Below, piece after piece: positions 53,300 to 60,948 of a stretch of DNA of 64,000 nt. The notes under the pieces were generated by a model. The model did not search any database, was not told the origin of the DNA, and was given only the letters and a program-made list of their open reading frames with translations. The stretch comes from Kineosporia sp. NBRC 101731. Its GTDB lineage: Bacteria > Actinomycetota > Actinomycetes > Actinomycetales > Kineosporiaceae. Position 1 is the first letter of the stretch. Each line of letters opens with the position of its first letter. The stretch lies in assembly GCF_030269305.1 (NCBI RefSeq), contig NZ_BSTC01000014.1, positions 1 through 64,000 on the forward strand. The letters run 5' to 3'. Both the position numbers and the translations under genes were made by a program.

Positions 53300-55075
53300 G
53301 TGAAAGATCTTCTTCGGGAAGGAATCCGACGGGTGCTCGAAACCTTCACCACCGCCGATTCACAGACAGCCGCCGAGCCGCTGCTGCGGTGGCTCACCCA
53401 GGCATCCGGCGACGTCGGCCTGCACGTGGCCGCCCCGACCGCCGGCTGGGACTACATCTCCTACCGCGACCTGGCCGTCCAGGTGAAGGTGTTCGCCGCG
53501 GGCCTACAGGCGCAGGAGCTGCACTACGGCGACGTGGTGACCCTCATGGTCAGCGAGTCGGAGCAGTTCATCGTCTCCTTCTTCGGCTGCCTGCTCGCCG
53601 GGGTCACTCCCTCGACCGTCATGCCCCGGGGACTGTTCCGCAAGGCCGACGGCTACATCTCGCACGTGTCCGGCATCCTCAACGCCGCCGACCCGGCCCT
53701 CGTGATGGCCGGTGAGGAATCGCACGAATATGCCCAGGAGGCTGTCAAGGCCTCCGGACTGCCCTCTCCTGTCGTTACTTTCACGGTCGTTCGGGAGACC
53801 GGGGCGAAGGGTCCACCGGTCCGGGTACCGGCCGACCGACCACCCGGGGGCACCGCGCTGCTGCAGTTCACCTCCGGCTCCAGCGGCGACCCCAAGGGGG
53901 TCCGGGTGAGCTGGGGCGCGCTCACCGCGAACGTCGCTGCCATCCGGGACTGGCTGGGCCTGACACCGCAGGACCGGTTCGCCGGATGGCTGCCGCTGTT
54001 CCACGACATGGGGCTGATCGGCCAGATGCTGACGAGCATCACCAACGGCGTGGACACCTGGATCCTCAGCCCCGAGCAGTTCATCCGCAATCCCGGGCGC
54101 TGGGTGGAATGCTTCGGGAAGTACGGCGCGACCATCACCACCTCACCGAGTTTCGGCTACTCCTACGCCGCCCGCCGGGTCTCCCCCGACGACCTGGCCG
54201 GCTACGACTTCTCCCGCTGGCGCATCGCGATTCTCGGTGCCGAGCGCATCGACCCGGTTGGGGTCAACGACTTCACCCGGCTAGCCGCGCCCTTCGGCTT
54301 CGACCCGCACGCGCTGGTGGGCGCCTACGGCCTGGCCGAGGCGACCCTGGCCGTCACCGGGGTCCACCCGGCCGACGGATCGCCCCTGGTGAAGGTGCCC
54401 AGCACCGTGGTCGCGCCCGGGTCCCCGGTCGGCGCGCGGCGCGACGGGCTGCTCGGACGTGACCGCGGGACCGGCGAGCATCTGGTGGGCTGCGGCCGCC
54501 CGCTCGCCGGCCTGGAGGTGCACGTGCTCGACGACGAAGGTGCGGAGGTTCCCGACGGAACCTTGGGCGAGATCTCCATCAGCGGGACCTCGCTGGCCGA
54601 CGGCTACGTGCTGGGCGACCGCCGGACCATCGACTTCGACCCCGCCGGTCATCTCACCGGCGACGCCGGTTTTCTGCTCGACGGCGAGCTTTTTGTGGTC
54701 GGCCGGATCGGCGACAGCATCAAGGTGCGCGGTGCGATGGTGTTCGCCGAAGACCTGGAGGCCGAACTGGAGCGGGTCTCGGGGGCCCGGCACGGACAGG
54801 TCGCGGTGCTGCTCGGCCGCTCCGGCGGCTGCGACCGGGCCGTGGTGCTGATCGAGAGCTCGTCCCCGGAACGCTGGAACGACCGGATCGGCACGATCAT
54901 CTCCACCGTGCGCGCCCGCACCAGCCCGGAGTTCGACTGCCCGGTCTACGCGGGCCGTTCCGGGGCCATTGCCCGCACCTCGAGCGGAAAACCGCGTCGG
55001 CGCGTGCTGTGGCGTGACTATCTGGCCGGTGACCTCACCGACTGGCAGCTCGCGACCCAGGAAGGCCGGTCATGA
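53300..55075 (+). CDS. fatty-acyl-AMP ligase (FAAL, ANL superfamily)
   Basis: 591 residues. The phosphate loop is LLQFTSGSSGDPKGVRVSWG (about 190-201). FAAL-type motifs include FAGWLPLFHDMGLIGQML, GAYGLAEATL, TGDAGFLLDGELFVVGRIGD and the C-terminal catalytic Lys in ARTSSGKPRRR. FAALs adenylate fatty acids and pass them to a carrier protein, here most likely the ACP at 56.1 kb. GTG 53300 lacks a ribosome site; GTG 53333 (AAGGA upstream) is an alternative. The stop overlaps the next start (ATGA). First gene of the cluster. Confidence 0.92.
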   Translation: MKDLLREGIRRVLETFTTADSQTAAEPLLRWLTQASGDVGLHVAAPTAGWDYISYRDLAVQVKVFAAGLQAQELHYGDVVTLMVSESEQFIVSFFGCLLAGVTPSTVMPRGLFRKADGYISHVSGILNAADPALVMAGEESHEYAQEAVKASGLPSPVVTFTVVRETGAKGPPVRVPADRPPGGTALLQFTSGSSGDPKGVRVSWGALTANVAAIRDWLGLTPQDRFAGWLPLFHDMGLIGQMLTSITNGVDTWILSPEQFIRNPGRWVECFGKYGATITTSPSFGYSYAARRVSPDDLAGYDFSRWRIAILGAERIDPVGVNDFTRLAAPFGFDPHALVGAYGLAEATLAVTGVHPADGSPLVKVPSTVVAPGSPVGARRDGLLGRDRGTGEHLVGCGRPLAGLEVHVLDDEGAEVPDGTLGEISISGTSLADGYVLGDRRTIDFDPAGHLTGDAGFLLDGELFVVGRIGDSIKVRGAMVFAEDLEAELERVSGARHGQVAVLLGRSGGCDRAVVLIESSSPERWNDRIGTIISTVRARTSPEFDCPVYAGRSGAIARTSSGKPRRRVLWRDYLAGDLTDWQLATQEGRS

Positions 55076-56061
55076 CCGCTACGAACGAGACGACGACGAA
55101 CGAGACGGCGCCCGTCGTCGGTCTGCTCGACGTCGAGGACACACCCGGGGCCCGGGACAGTCGGCTACCACCGCCCCGCGCCCTGTACAACCAGTGGGAG
55201 AAGCAGCAGTGGGCGATCGCCCAGGTGAACGTGGGGCGCGATCGGGAGCAGTGGGAGACGCTGCGGCCGTTCGCGCGTCAGGAACTGCTGGGTGCGCTCA
55301 ACGAGCTGGAGACCGGTGAGGTCTTCGTCAGCCGCACCCTCAGCACCCTGGTCGGTTTCGCTCCCTCCGACCCCGACCGCCTGTTCCTCAGCACCCAGGT
55401 CGCCGACGAGGCCCGGCACGCCCAGTTCTTCCAGGACTACCGGCTGGACGCCGTCGGCCTGGAAGACGCTGCAGACGAGGACGACTCGGCCTACGCCCAG
55501 CTGTTCGAGCCGACGCTGCGATCGAGCCTGGAGCAGGTGGCAGCCACCGGTGGGGACGTGGGCTGGTGGCACACGGCGGTGGTGGAGTACCACCTCGTCA
55601 CCGAGGGCATCCTGGCCGCCGCCGCACTGCACCTGACCCGGCGCATCGCCCGGCGGTTCCAGCTGCCCGCGTTGGAAGAAGGCCTGGGCAATGTGATTCG
55701 CGACGAGTCAAGGCATTTCACCTACGGTCTGGCCGCCACCCGGCAGGCCGTCGAGGGCCCGCTGCGGGACCGGATCGCGCAGGTCTACCTGAACGGAGTC
55801 GAGGCCTCGGCCCGGATCATGGTGAACCCGCAGCGCAAGAGCGCGGCCCCGGTGCTGCGCCCGGCCCTGCTGCAGCGGGCCGCCCTGCTCAGTACCCAGT
55901 GGGATCTCACCCGTACCCGGGCGCTGCGCCAGTTGCGCCTGATGGGTCTTCCAGAACTGCGGGACGACACCGAGAAGATCTGGGACCGCACCTTGGAGAC
56001 CGCCCTGTCGGAGTACGCGGACGTCTGGGGTACACCGCACCCGGTCGCCGCCGCCCGCTGA
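55072..56061 (+). CDS. R2-like / ferritin-like diiron oxygenase or oxidase
   Basis: A 329-residue four-helix-bundle protein. Metal ligands are visible as E83, E113 and H116 in ADEARHAQFF, E178 in VVEYHLVTEG, and E212 and H215 in RDESRHFTYG. The spacing matches ribonucleotide-reductase R2-like proteins, but nearby RNR genes are absent. Its place between the FAAL and the first ACP suggests it oxidises or desaturates the acyl chain on that ACP. Start overlaps the FAAL stop. Confidence 0.88.
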   Translation: MTATNETTTNETAPVVGLLDVEDTPGARDSRLPPPRALYNQWEKQQWAIAQVNVGRDREQWETLRPFARQELLGALNELETGEVFVSRTLSTLVGFAPSDPDRLFLSTQVADEARHAQFFQDYRLDAVGLEDAADEDDSAYAQLFEPTLRSSLEQVAATGGDVGWWHTAVVEYHLVTEGILAAAALHLTRRIARRFQLPALEEGLGNVIRDESRHFTYGLAATRQAVEGPLRDRIAQVYLNGVEASARIMVNPQRKSAAPVLRPALLQRAALLSTQWDLTRTRALRQLRLMGLPELRDDTEKIWDRTLETALSEYADVWGTPHPVAAAR

Positions 56062-56086
56062 ACGACCCTACCCACAGGAGACAGAC

Positions 56087-56395
56087 ATGGCTCAGAACAC
56101 CGAGATCGGCGAGAACACCACATCGTCCACCTCTTCCCCGGACATCGGCGCCCGGGTGCGGGATGTCGTGGGCAGTCTGGTGCCCGGAGGCCGCCGGGAG
56201 GTCGAGACCGGCGACCAGCTGACCGACCTGGGTTTCGACTCGCTCGGCACACTTGAACTGGCGATGGCGCTGGAGACCGAGTTCGACCTGGGCGAGGTGC
56301 CGGAGGGGCAGGCCGTGGAGATGGCCACGGTCGGTGACATCGAGAAGCTGGTCAGCTCGCTGATCGGCCCGACGGCAGCGCCGGGCCCACAGTGA
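56087..56395 (+). CDS. acyl carrier protein 1
   Basis: 102 residues with an unusually long N-terminal tail rich in Thr/Ser. The phosphopantetheine site is LTDLGFDSLGTLELAMALE (Ser52). The C-terminal helices include EVPEGQAVEMATVGDIEKLV. CAGGAGAC precedes ATG 56087. It is probably loaded by the FAAL. The stop overlaps the next GTG (GTGA). Confidence 0.93.
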   Translation: MAQNTEIGENTTSSTSSPDIGARVRDVVGSLVPGGRREVETGDQLTDLGFDSLGTLELAMALETEFDLGEVPEGQAVEMATVGDIEKLVSSLIGPTAAPGPQ

Positions 56396-57366
56396 CGGCT
56401 GAACGTGAGGCCTGGCTCAACGCTCTCTCCCGGCTCTACCCGGTACCCGCCGGCTACCGGGTGCCACTGCTGGACGAGGACGAGGCCCAGGATGTTTTAC
56501 GCTGTGGTCCGGATATTTTCGCCGACCTGGTCGCCGCCGGGCTGCCCCACGACGGGGGCCGGTTCGACCGTAACGACCTCACCAACCTCGCCCTCGACGC
56601 CGGGACCGGGCAGTCCCGTCCCGAGCGGGCCGTGCGTTACGCCCTGCGCTGGATGCGGGAGGATCCCCGTACCTGGGAAACCCCGATGCGGTGGTCGTTC
56701 TCGATCGAGATGTCGGTACCGGACGACGCGGCCGGCCGGTGGTCGCACACCCGGTTCCTGCCCGAGCTGAACGGCGGACTCCTGGAGAACTGGGAGAGCT
56801 CGGCGGCGGTGCGGATGACGCCCACGCACTTCGAATTCGACGGGCCCGGCCCGGTGACGTTCTCGGGCAGCATCAGCACGGCGGGCAAGGTGCAGGGTCT
56901 GGTCTCCCCGGCGCTGCGCAAGATCACCGAGGAGTTCCTCGACCGCGGGTACCGCTGGGTCCGGCTGCCGGAGGACTGCCAGCACGACTACGCACCGATC
57001 CTGGACGCGGGGGTCGCCCCGTGCGTCGCGGCGTCCACTTACCTGCAGAAAGAGTTCCAGGCGGCCGGTTACGAGGCCCGCACCCGGGGCGGGTGGATCC
57101 TCGGCATGCTCGACCTGGCGCACTCCTGGGTCGAGGTGGTGGACGACGACGGGGTCACCAAGCCCGTCGACGCGGTCTTCGAGCGACTGTCGGCCCTCGC
57201 CGAGCACCCGCATCCCGGTATCCCCGCAGCCTGCGTGGGTTCGCGCATCAACCGGATGCTGCCGGGCGCGATCGGTGCCGGGGCTCCCGAGTCACTGCAC
57301 CACACAGCCGGCGGCGCGCGCCCGGCGACCACCCGCACCGTGATCAGAAGGGTAGGAGCCAGATGA
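56392..57366 (+). CDS. transglutaminase-like protein, candidate amide-forming (condensing) enzyme
   Basis: 324 residues. The C-terminal half has the Cys-His-Asp layout of the transglutaminase superfamily: APCVAASTYLQKEFQAAGYE (C211), LAHSWVEVVDDDG (H244) and KPVDAVFERL (D260). The N-terminal ~180 residues are novel to me (QSRPERAVRYALRWMREDP; FSIEMSVPDDAAGRWSHT). In andrimid biosynthesis a transglutaminase homologue (AdmF) joins carrier-bound acyl groups to an amine. Here the enzyme sits between the two carrier-protein genes, so I infer a like role. GTG start overlaps the ACP stop; its stop overlaps the next ATG. Confidence 0.7.
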   Translation: MTAEREAWLNALSRLYPVPAGYRVPLLDEDEAQDVLRCGPDIFADLVAAGLPHDGGRFDRNDLTNLALDAGTGQSRPERAVRYALRWMREDPRTWETPMRWSFSIEMSVPDDAAGRWSHTRFLPELNGGLLENWESSAAVRMTPTHFEFDGPGPVTFSGSISTAGKVQGLVSPALRKITEEFLDRGYRWVRLPEDCQHDYAPILDAGVAPCVAASTYLQKEFQAAGYEARTRGGWILGMLDLAHSWVEVVDDDGVTKPVDAVFERLSALAEHPHPGIPAACVGSRINRMLPGAIGAGAPESLHHTAGGARPATTRTVIRRVGAR

Positions 57367-58292
57367 CCACCACCTACGCCAGCGTCCGGGAACGGCTCGA
57401 TCAGGACCCCGGGTTCCGCGACGTGCTCAAGCGCCTGGTGGACCTGTCGGAGCGGGACTACTACAACCCGTACCGCGAGTTCCGGTGGCCCGACAGCCTG
57501 CCGGAGCAGCGCTGGTGGATGACGCCGGAGATGATGGTCGAGCACGGCACAGCGATCGGCGCCACCCTGAGCGAGCAGCAGCTGCAGGTGATCTCGCGCT
57601 GGGAGAGCATCAATTTCTACAGCCTCAACGTGCACGGTATCCGCGAACTGCTGCACGAGATCATCGCGCGGATCCACACGGCCGATTTCGTGGTGCCCTC
57701 GGCGTACTTCCACCACATCATCGGCGAGGAGAACGAGCACATGTGGTTCTTCGCCGAGTTCTGCCTGCGGTACGGCGGCAAGATCTACCCCTCCCGCGCC
57801 ATGAGCCTGGCCGGGCCGGGCGTGGCCGAGGCCGACCACTTCCTGGTCTTCTCCCGGCTGCTGATCTTCGAGGAGCTGGTGGACGTGTTCAACCAGCGGA
57901 TGGGCCAGGACGAGCGCCTCGACCCGACGATCCGCAAGGTCAACGAGGTGCACCACCGGGACGAGTCGCGACACATCGCGTTCGGCCGGCAGATCGTCGC
58001 CATGCTCTGGTCGGACCTGCGCGACCGCATCGACCAGACCCAGCAGGCCGTGCTGGAGGCGTACATCAAGCGGTACATGATCGCCTCGATCGACAGCCTG
58101 GTCGACCCCCTGATCTACAAGGACGCGGGAATACCCGACCCCTACGAGGTGCGCCGTCAGGTGCTGGCCGACCCGTCCCACCCGGCCTACGTGGAACGGA
58201 TCCTCAAACGCAGCATCTCGTTCATGACCAGCACCGGCGTGTTCACCTCGCCGCTGTTCGAGGAACCGCGCCGGGCCGGGGCGGCCTCGTGA
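57363..58292 (+). CDS. AurF-like diiron oxygenase (amine N-oxygenase type)
   Basis: A 309-residue AurF/CmlI-type diiron protein. Ligands: E95 or E99 in GIRELLHEIIAR, E123 and H126 in IIGEENEHMWFF, E170 in RLLIFEELVDVF, and H197, E201, H204 in NEVHHRDESRHIAFG. AurF-type enzymes turn arylamines or aminoacyl groups into hydroxylamines, oximes or nitro groups; CmlI acts on a carrier-bound substrate. The gene is directly followed by the second ACP (GTGA overlap), which suggests it works on a group on that carrier. Confidence 0.9.
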   Translation: MTTTYASVRERLDQDPGFRDVLKRLVDLSERDYYNPYREFRWPDSLPEQRWWMTPEMMVEHGTAIGATLSEQQLQVISRWESINFYSLNVHGIRELLHEIIARIHTADFVVPSAYFHHIIGEENEHMWFFAEFCLRYGGKIYPSRAMSLAGPGVAEADHFLVFSRLLIFEELVDVFNQRMGQDERLDPTIRKVNEVHHRDESRHIAFGRQIVAMLWSDLRDRIDQTQQAVLEAYIKRYMIASIDSLVDPLIYKDAGIPDPYEVRRQVLADPSHPAYVERILKRSISFMTSTGVFTSPLFEEPRRAGAAS

Positions 58293-58537
58293 GCAACGGT
58301 TTCGACGTCGTCGCGCAGAACCTGCGCACGCGCTACCAGAAGGTGCAGGGCAGCGGCGAGCAGATCCCGCCGGGTTACGACCTGATCGAGAACCGGGTGC
58401 TCGACTCGCTCGGGTTTGTCGAGTTCATCCTGCTGCTCGAGGAGCACTCGGGCCGGGAGATCTCGATCGACTCGGTGAGCAGGGAGGACTTCCGGACCGT
58501 CGAGTCGATCAGGAAGAGGTTCTTCGATGACGTCTGA
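58289..58537 (+). CDS. acyl carrier protein 2 (aminoacyl carrier candidate)
   Basis: 82 residues from GTG 58289. The site NRVLDSLGFVEFILLLEE holds Ser40; the final part is EISIDSVSREDFRTVESIRK. It differs clearly from ACP 1. It overlaps the next gene by 11 bases, the usual arrangement for the SerRS-like ligase and its carrier protein. Confidence 0.9.
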   Translation: MSNGFDVVAQNLRTRYQKVQGSGEQIPPGYDLIENRVLDSLGFVEFILLLEEHSGREISIDSVSREDFRTVESIRKRFFDDV

Positions 58538-59390
58538 GACCGTGCTGACGGGCACCGACGTCACCGGTGACGGCCGGGCCACCCTGGGTCCCGCCGCGAT
58601 CGGGCTGCTGGGCCGCCTGGACCGGACCTTCGCCGGGTGGGGCCTGGAGGCGGGCGCGCAGGAGTACCGATTCCCACCTCTGCTCACCGTCGGGGACCTG
58701 GCGAAGATGGACTACTTCGACAACTTCCCGCACCTGGCCTCACCCGTCTCCGCACTGAACCGCACGCTGATGAGTGACGCGGGGCTCGCCGAGGGCACGG
58801 TCGCGGACGGCGCGGTGGTGGCGTCGGCGCTGGTCGATGCCGAGTACGTGCTCCCCTCGGCCGCCTGCTACGGCGCCTACTTCGACCTGGCAGGCTCCCC
58901 GGTCGAGGGTGGAAATCGCGTGATCACCACGGTGGCAACGTGTTTCCGTCGGGAGGACCATTACGAGGGCCTGCGACGGCTGTTCGGCTTCACCATGCGG
59001 GAGGTCATCCTCGTCGGTGACCGCGACACCGTGCTGGAGCACCTGGGCACGTTCAAGGCGCGGATCGCGGCATTCCTGGAACAGCTGGGCCTGCCGCACC
59101 ACGTCGACGTGGCCACCGACCCGTTCTTCGACCCGAACGGCGCCAAGAGCAAGATGCAGAAGCTCTTCCCGACCAAGGAGGAGTTCCTGTACGACGGCAC
59201 ACTGGCCATCGCATCGGTGAACTTCCACCGTAACTTCTTCGGCGACCGGTACCGGATCCGGCTGCCCGACGGCTCGCCGGCTTTCACCGGTTGTGTGGCC
59301 TTCGGCCTGGAGCGCTGGATCAGTGCCCTGGGCCGGCAGTATCCCGCCCTCGCCTCCGTCGACCAGCTACTCACGACTTCTGGAGCGTAA
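58527..59390 (+). CDS. amino acid:[carrier protein] ligase (truncated SerRS-like, class II)
   Basis: 287 residues. It corresponds to the catalytic core of seryl-tRNA synthetase without the tRNA-binding arm. Motif 2 is VATCFRREDHYEGLRRLFGF; motif 3 is TGCVAFGLERWISALG. Probable zinc ligands are C114 (AACYGAY), E159 (MREV) and C256. Members studied in Bradyrhizobium load Gly or Ala onto a small carrier protein and not onto tRNA. Here ACP 2 is the natural partner. The amino acid chosen cannot be read from sequence. Confidence 0.9.
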   Translation: MTSETVLTGTDVTGDGRATLGPAAIGLLGRLDRTFAGWGLEAGAQEYRFPPLLTVGDLAKMDYFDNFPHLASPVSALNRTLMSDAGLAEGTVADGAVVASALVDAEYVLPSAACYGAYFDLAGSPVEGGNRVITTVATCFRREDHYEGLRRLFGFTMREVILVGDRDTVLEHLGTFKARIAAFLEQLGLPHHVDVATDPFFDPNGAKSKMQKLFPTKEEFLYDGTLAIASVNFHRNFFGDRYRIRLPDGSPAFTGCVAFGLERWISALGRQYPALASVDQLLTTSGA

Positions 59391-59392
59391 GC

Positions 59393-60217
59393 ATGACGTC
59401 TTCGACACAACCGGAACCGGGCTGGGTGGTGGAGGGTGCGGACCTGTCCCGTCCCAGCATCGCGCGGATGTACGACTACCTGATGGGCGGTGACCGCCAC
59501 GTCGAGGAAGACCGCGACGTGGCGCACGCCGCCCGCAACGCCGCCCCGATGATCCGGCTGACCATCTGGGAGAACCGCAAACTCATCAAACGAGTGGTGC
59601 GCGAGTTGGTCGCGGGCGGGGTAACGCAGATCCTCGACATCGGCTCCGGCATCCCGGCCCGGGCGTCCGTGCACGAGGTGGCCCACGCCATCAACCCGGA
59701 CGTGAAGGTGGTCTACGTCGACATCGACCCGGTGGCGGCGGCCCGGGGCCGCGAGCTGCTCGCAGACCTGCCGCACTGCGGCTCGTTCCAGGGCGACCTG
59801 ACCAAACCGCAGGAGATTCTCCAGCACCCGGACGTGATCTCCCGGCTGGATCTCTCGCAACCGGTGGCGCTGTTCTTCTTCAACGTGCTGCACTTCCTCG
59901 ACCGGGACGAGGTGGCCGCCGCGCTGGAGGTCTACCGGGATGCGCTGGCCCCCGGCAGTCACCTGGCCATCAGCCACGGTACCGGCGAGCTGGACGGTCG
60001 GGGGCAGGCGATCGGGGAGGTCTACGCCGGCGCCTACGGCCATCTGGACTACCGCACGAAAGACCAGCTGGCCCTGCTGTTCGGCGATTTCGGGCTGCTG
60101 GAGCCCGGGATCGTGCTGTTGCCCGACTGGCGGCCGGAGCCCTCACCGCTGAGCAGCCGGCTGGGTGCCCGGGGTGCCCCGGTGAACTGTTACGCGGGGG
60201 TCGCGGTCAAGCCCTGA
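59393..60217 (+). CDS. SAM-dependent methyltransferase (DUF574 / Methyltransf_19)
   Basis: 274 residues, ATG 59393 with GGAG upstream, 2 bp after the ligase. The family start SRPSIARMYDYLMGGDRHVE, the SAM loop ILDIGSGIPARASVHEVAHA and VVYVDIDPVAAARGRELLAD are typical. The YDYLMGG and NYAVDR-type openings mark this actinobacterial family. Probably methylates the O or N of the product (for example a hydroxylamine). The last plus-strand gene of the cluster. Confidence 0.92.
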   Translation: MTSSTQPEPGWVVEGADLSRPSIARMYDYLMGGDRHVEEDRDVAHAARNAAPMIRLTIWENRKLIKRVVRELVAGGVTQILDIGSGIPARASVHEVAHAINPDVKVVYVDIDPVAAARGRELLADLPHCGSFQGDLTKPQEILQHPDVISRLDLSQPVALFFFNVLHFLDRDEVAAALEVYRDALAPGSHLAISHGTGELDGRGQAIGEVYAGAYGHLDYRTKDQLALLFGDFGLLEPGIVLLPDWRPEPSPLSSRLGARGAPVNCYAGVAVKP

Positions 60218-60288
60218 AACGGTGCCTGCGCGGTCCGGCGCTCCGGCCGGACCGCGCAGGTGTTTCAGCTCAGTTCTGCTCGCTTCTT

Positions 60289-60948
60289 TCAGTTCTGCTC
60301 GCTCAGCCGAACCACCGTCGCGGACGCGACGACCGCGTGGCCCCGGGTGGTGAGGTGCTGGAAGTCGCTGGCGTACACGTCGTCCTGAGCCGCGGCCGGG
60401 TGGGTTCCGAAGTCGATGTGAAGCGTGCCGTTGCGTTCGGCGACGCCGCCCACGATCGCGTACAGCTCGTCGAGCTGGGCCTTCAGCGGCGGCTTGAACT
60501 CGTCGGGCAGTAGCCCGGAGCGGGTGATGTCGAACAGGCCCATGGTGACCACGGTCGCGCCGCTCTCACGCAGCGGCCGCACGATCTGGTCGAGCTCGGC
60601 GGCGACCCCGTCGAACGAACCGCGTAGCAAGTCGTTCCCGCCACACAGCACCACGGCCAGATCGGGCTCGAACTCCAGCGCCGGCTTCACCTGCCGGGCT
60701 CGCACCTCCCGGGCGAGAAGTCCCTTCTGGCCGAAGTTCTTGGCCCGTAGCCCGGGCTGCGACAACAGCAGACTCTCGCTCAGCCAGTCGAACCACGACT
60801 TGTCCGGGTACCCCTGGACCACTTCCCGGATACCCGCGGCGTGGCTGTCACCGAGCACCGCCAGACGCTTCCAGGGAGCCTTGGCGAGCAGGTCGCCGGC
60901 GCGGGTCAGGTCCTGGGTGTAGAGGTCCTGTGCGATGTTGTCGCTCAA
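60289..60948 (-). CDS. SGNH/GDSL hydrolase
   Basis: 219 residues starting at TTG 60948, which overlaps the exporter stop (TTGA). Block I is RLAVLGDSHAAGIREVVQGY (nucleophile Ser). Gly and Asn follow in ARNFGQ-like AKNFGQKGL and VVLCGGNDLLRG. Block V is YASDFQHLTTRGHAVV (Asp and His). No signal peptide. As the partner of the MFS exporter it may deacylate or detoxify the cluster product, or act in housekeeping. Confidence 0.9.
   Translation of the reverse strand: MSDNIAQDLYTQDLTRAGDLLAKAPWKRLAVLGDSHAAGIREVVQGYPDKSWFDWLSESLLLSQPGLRAKNFGQKGLLAREVRARQVKPALEFEPDLAVVLCGGNDLLRGSFDGVAAELDQIVRPLRESGATVVTMGLFDITRSGLLPDEFKPPLKAQLDELYAIVGGVAERNGTLHIDFGTHPAAAQDDVYASDFQHLTTRGHAVVASATVVRLSEQN

Noticed and set aside
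55072-56061. Ribonucleotide reductase beta subunit
   Set aside because: R2-like ligands are present, but there is no alpha subunit nearby and the position between an FAAL and an ACP favours secondary metabolism.
58527-59390. Seryl-tRNA synthetase
   Set aside because: At 287 residues it lacks the N-terminal tRNA-binding arm and overlaps a carrier-protein gene.
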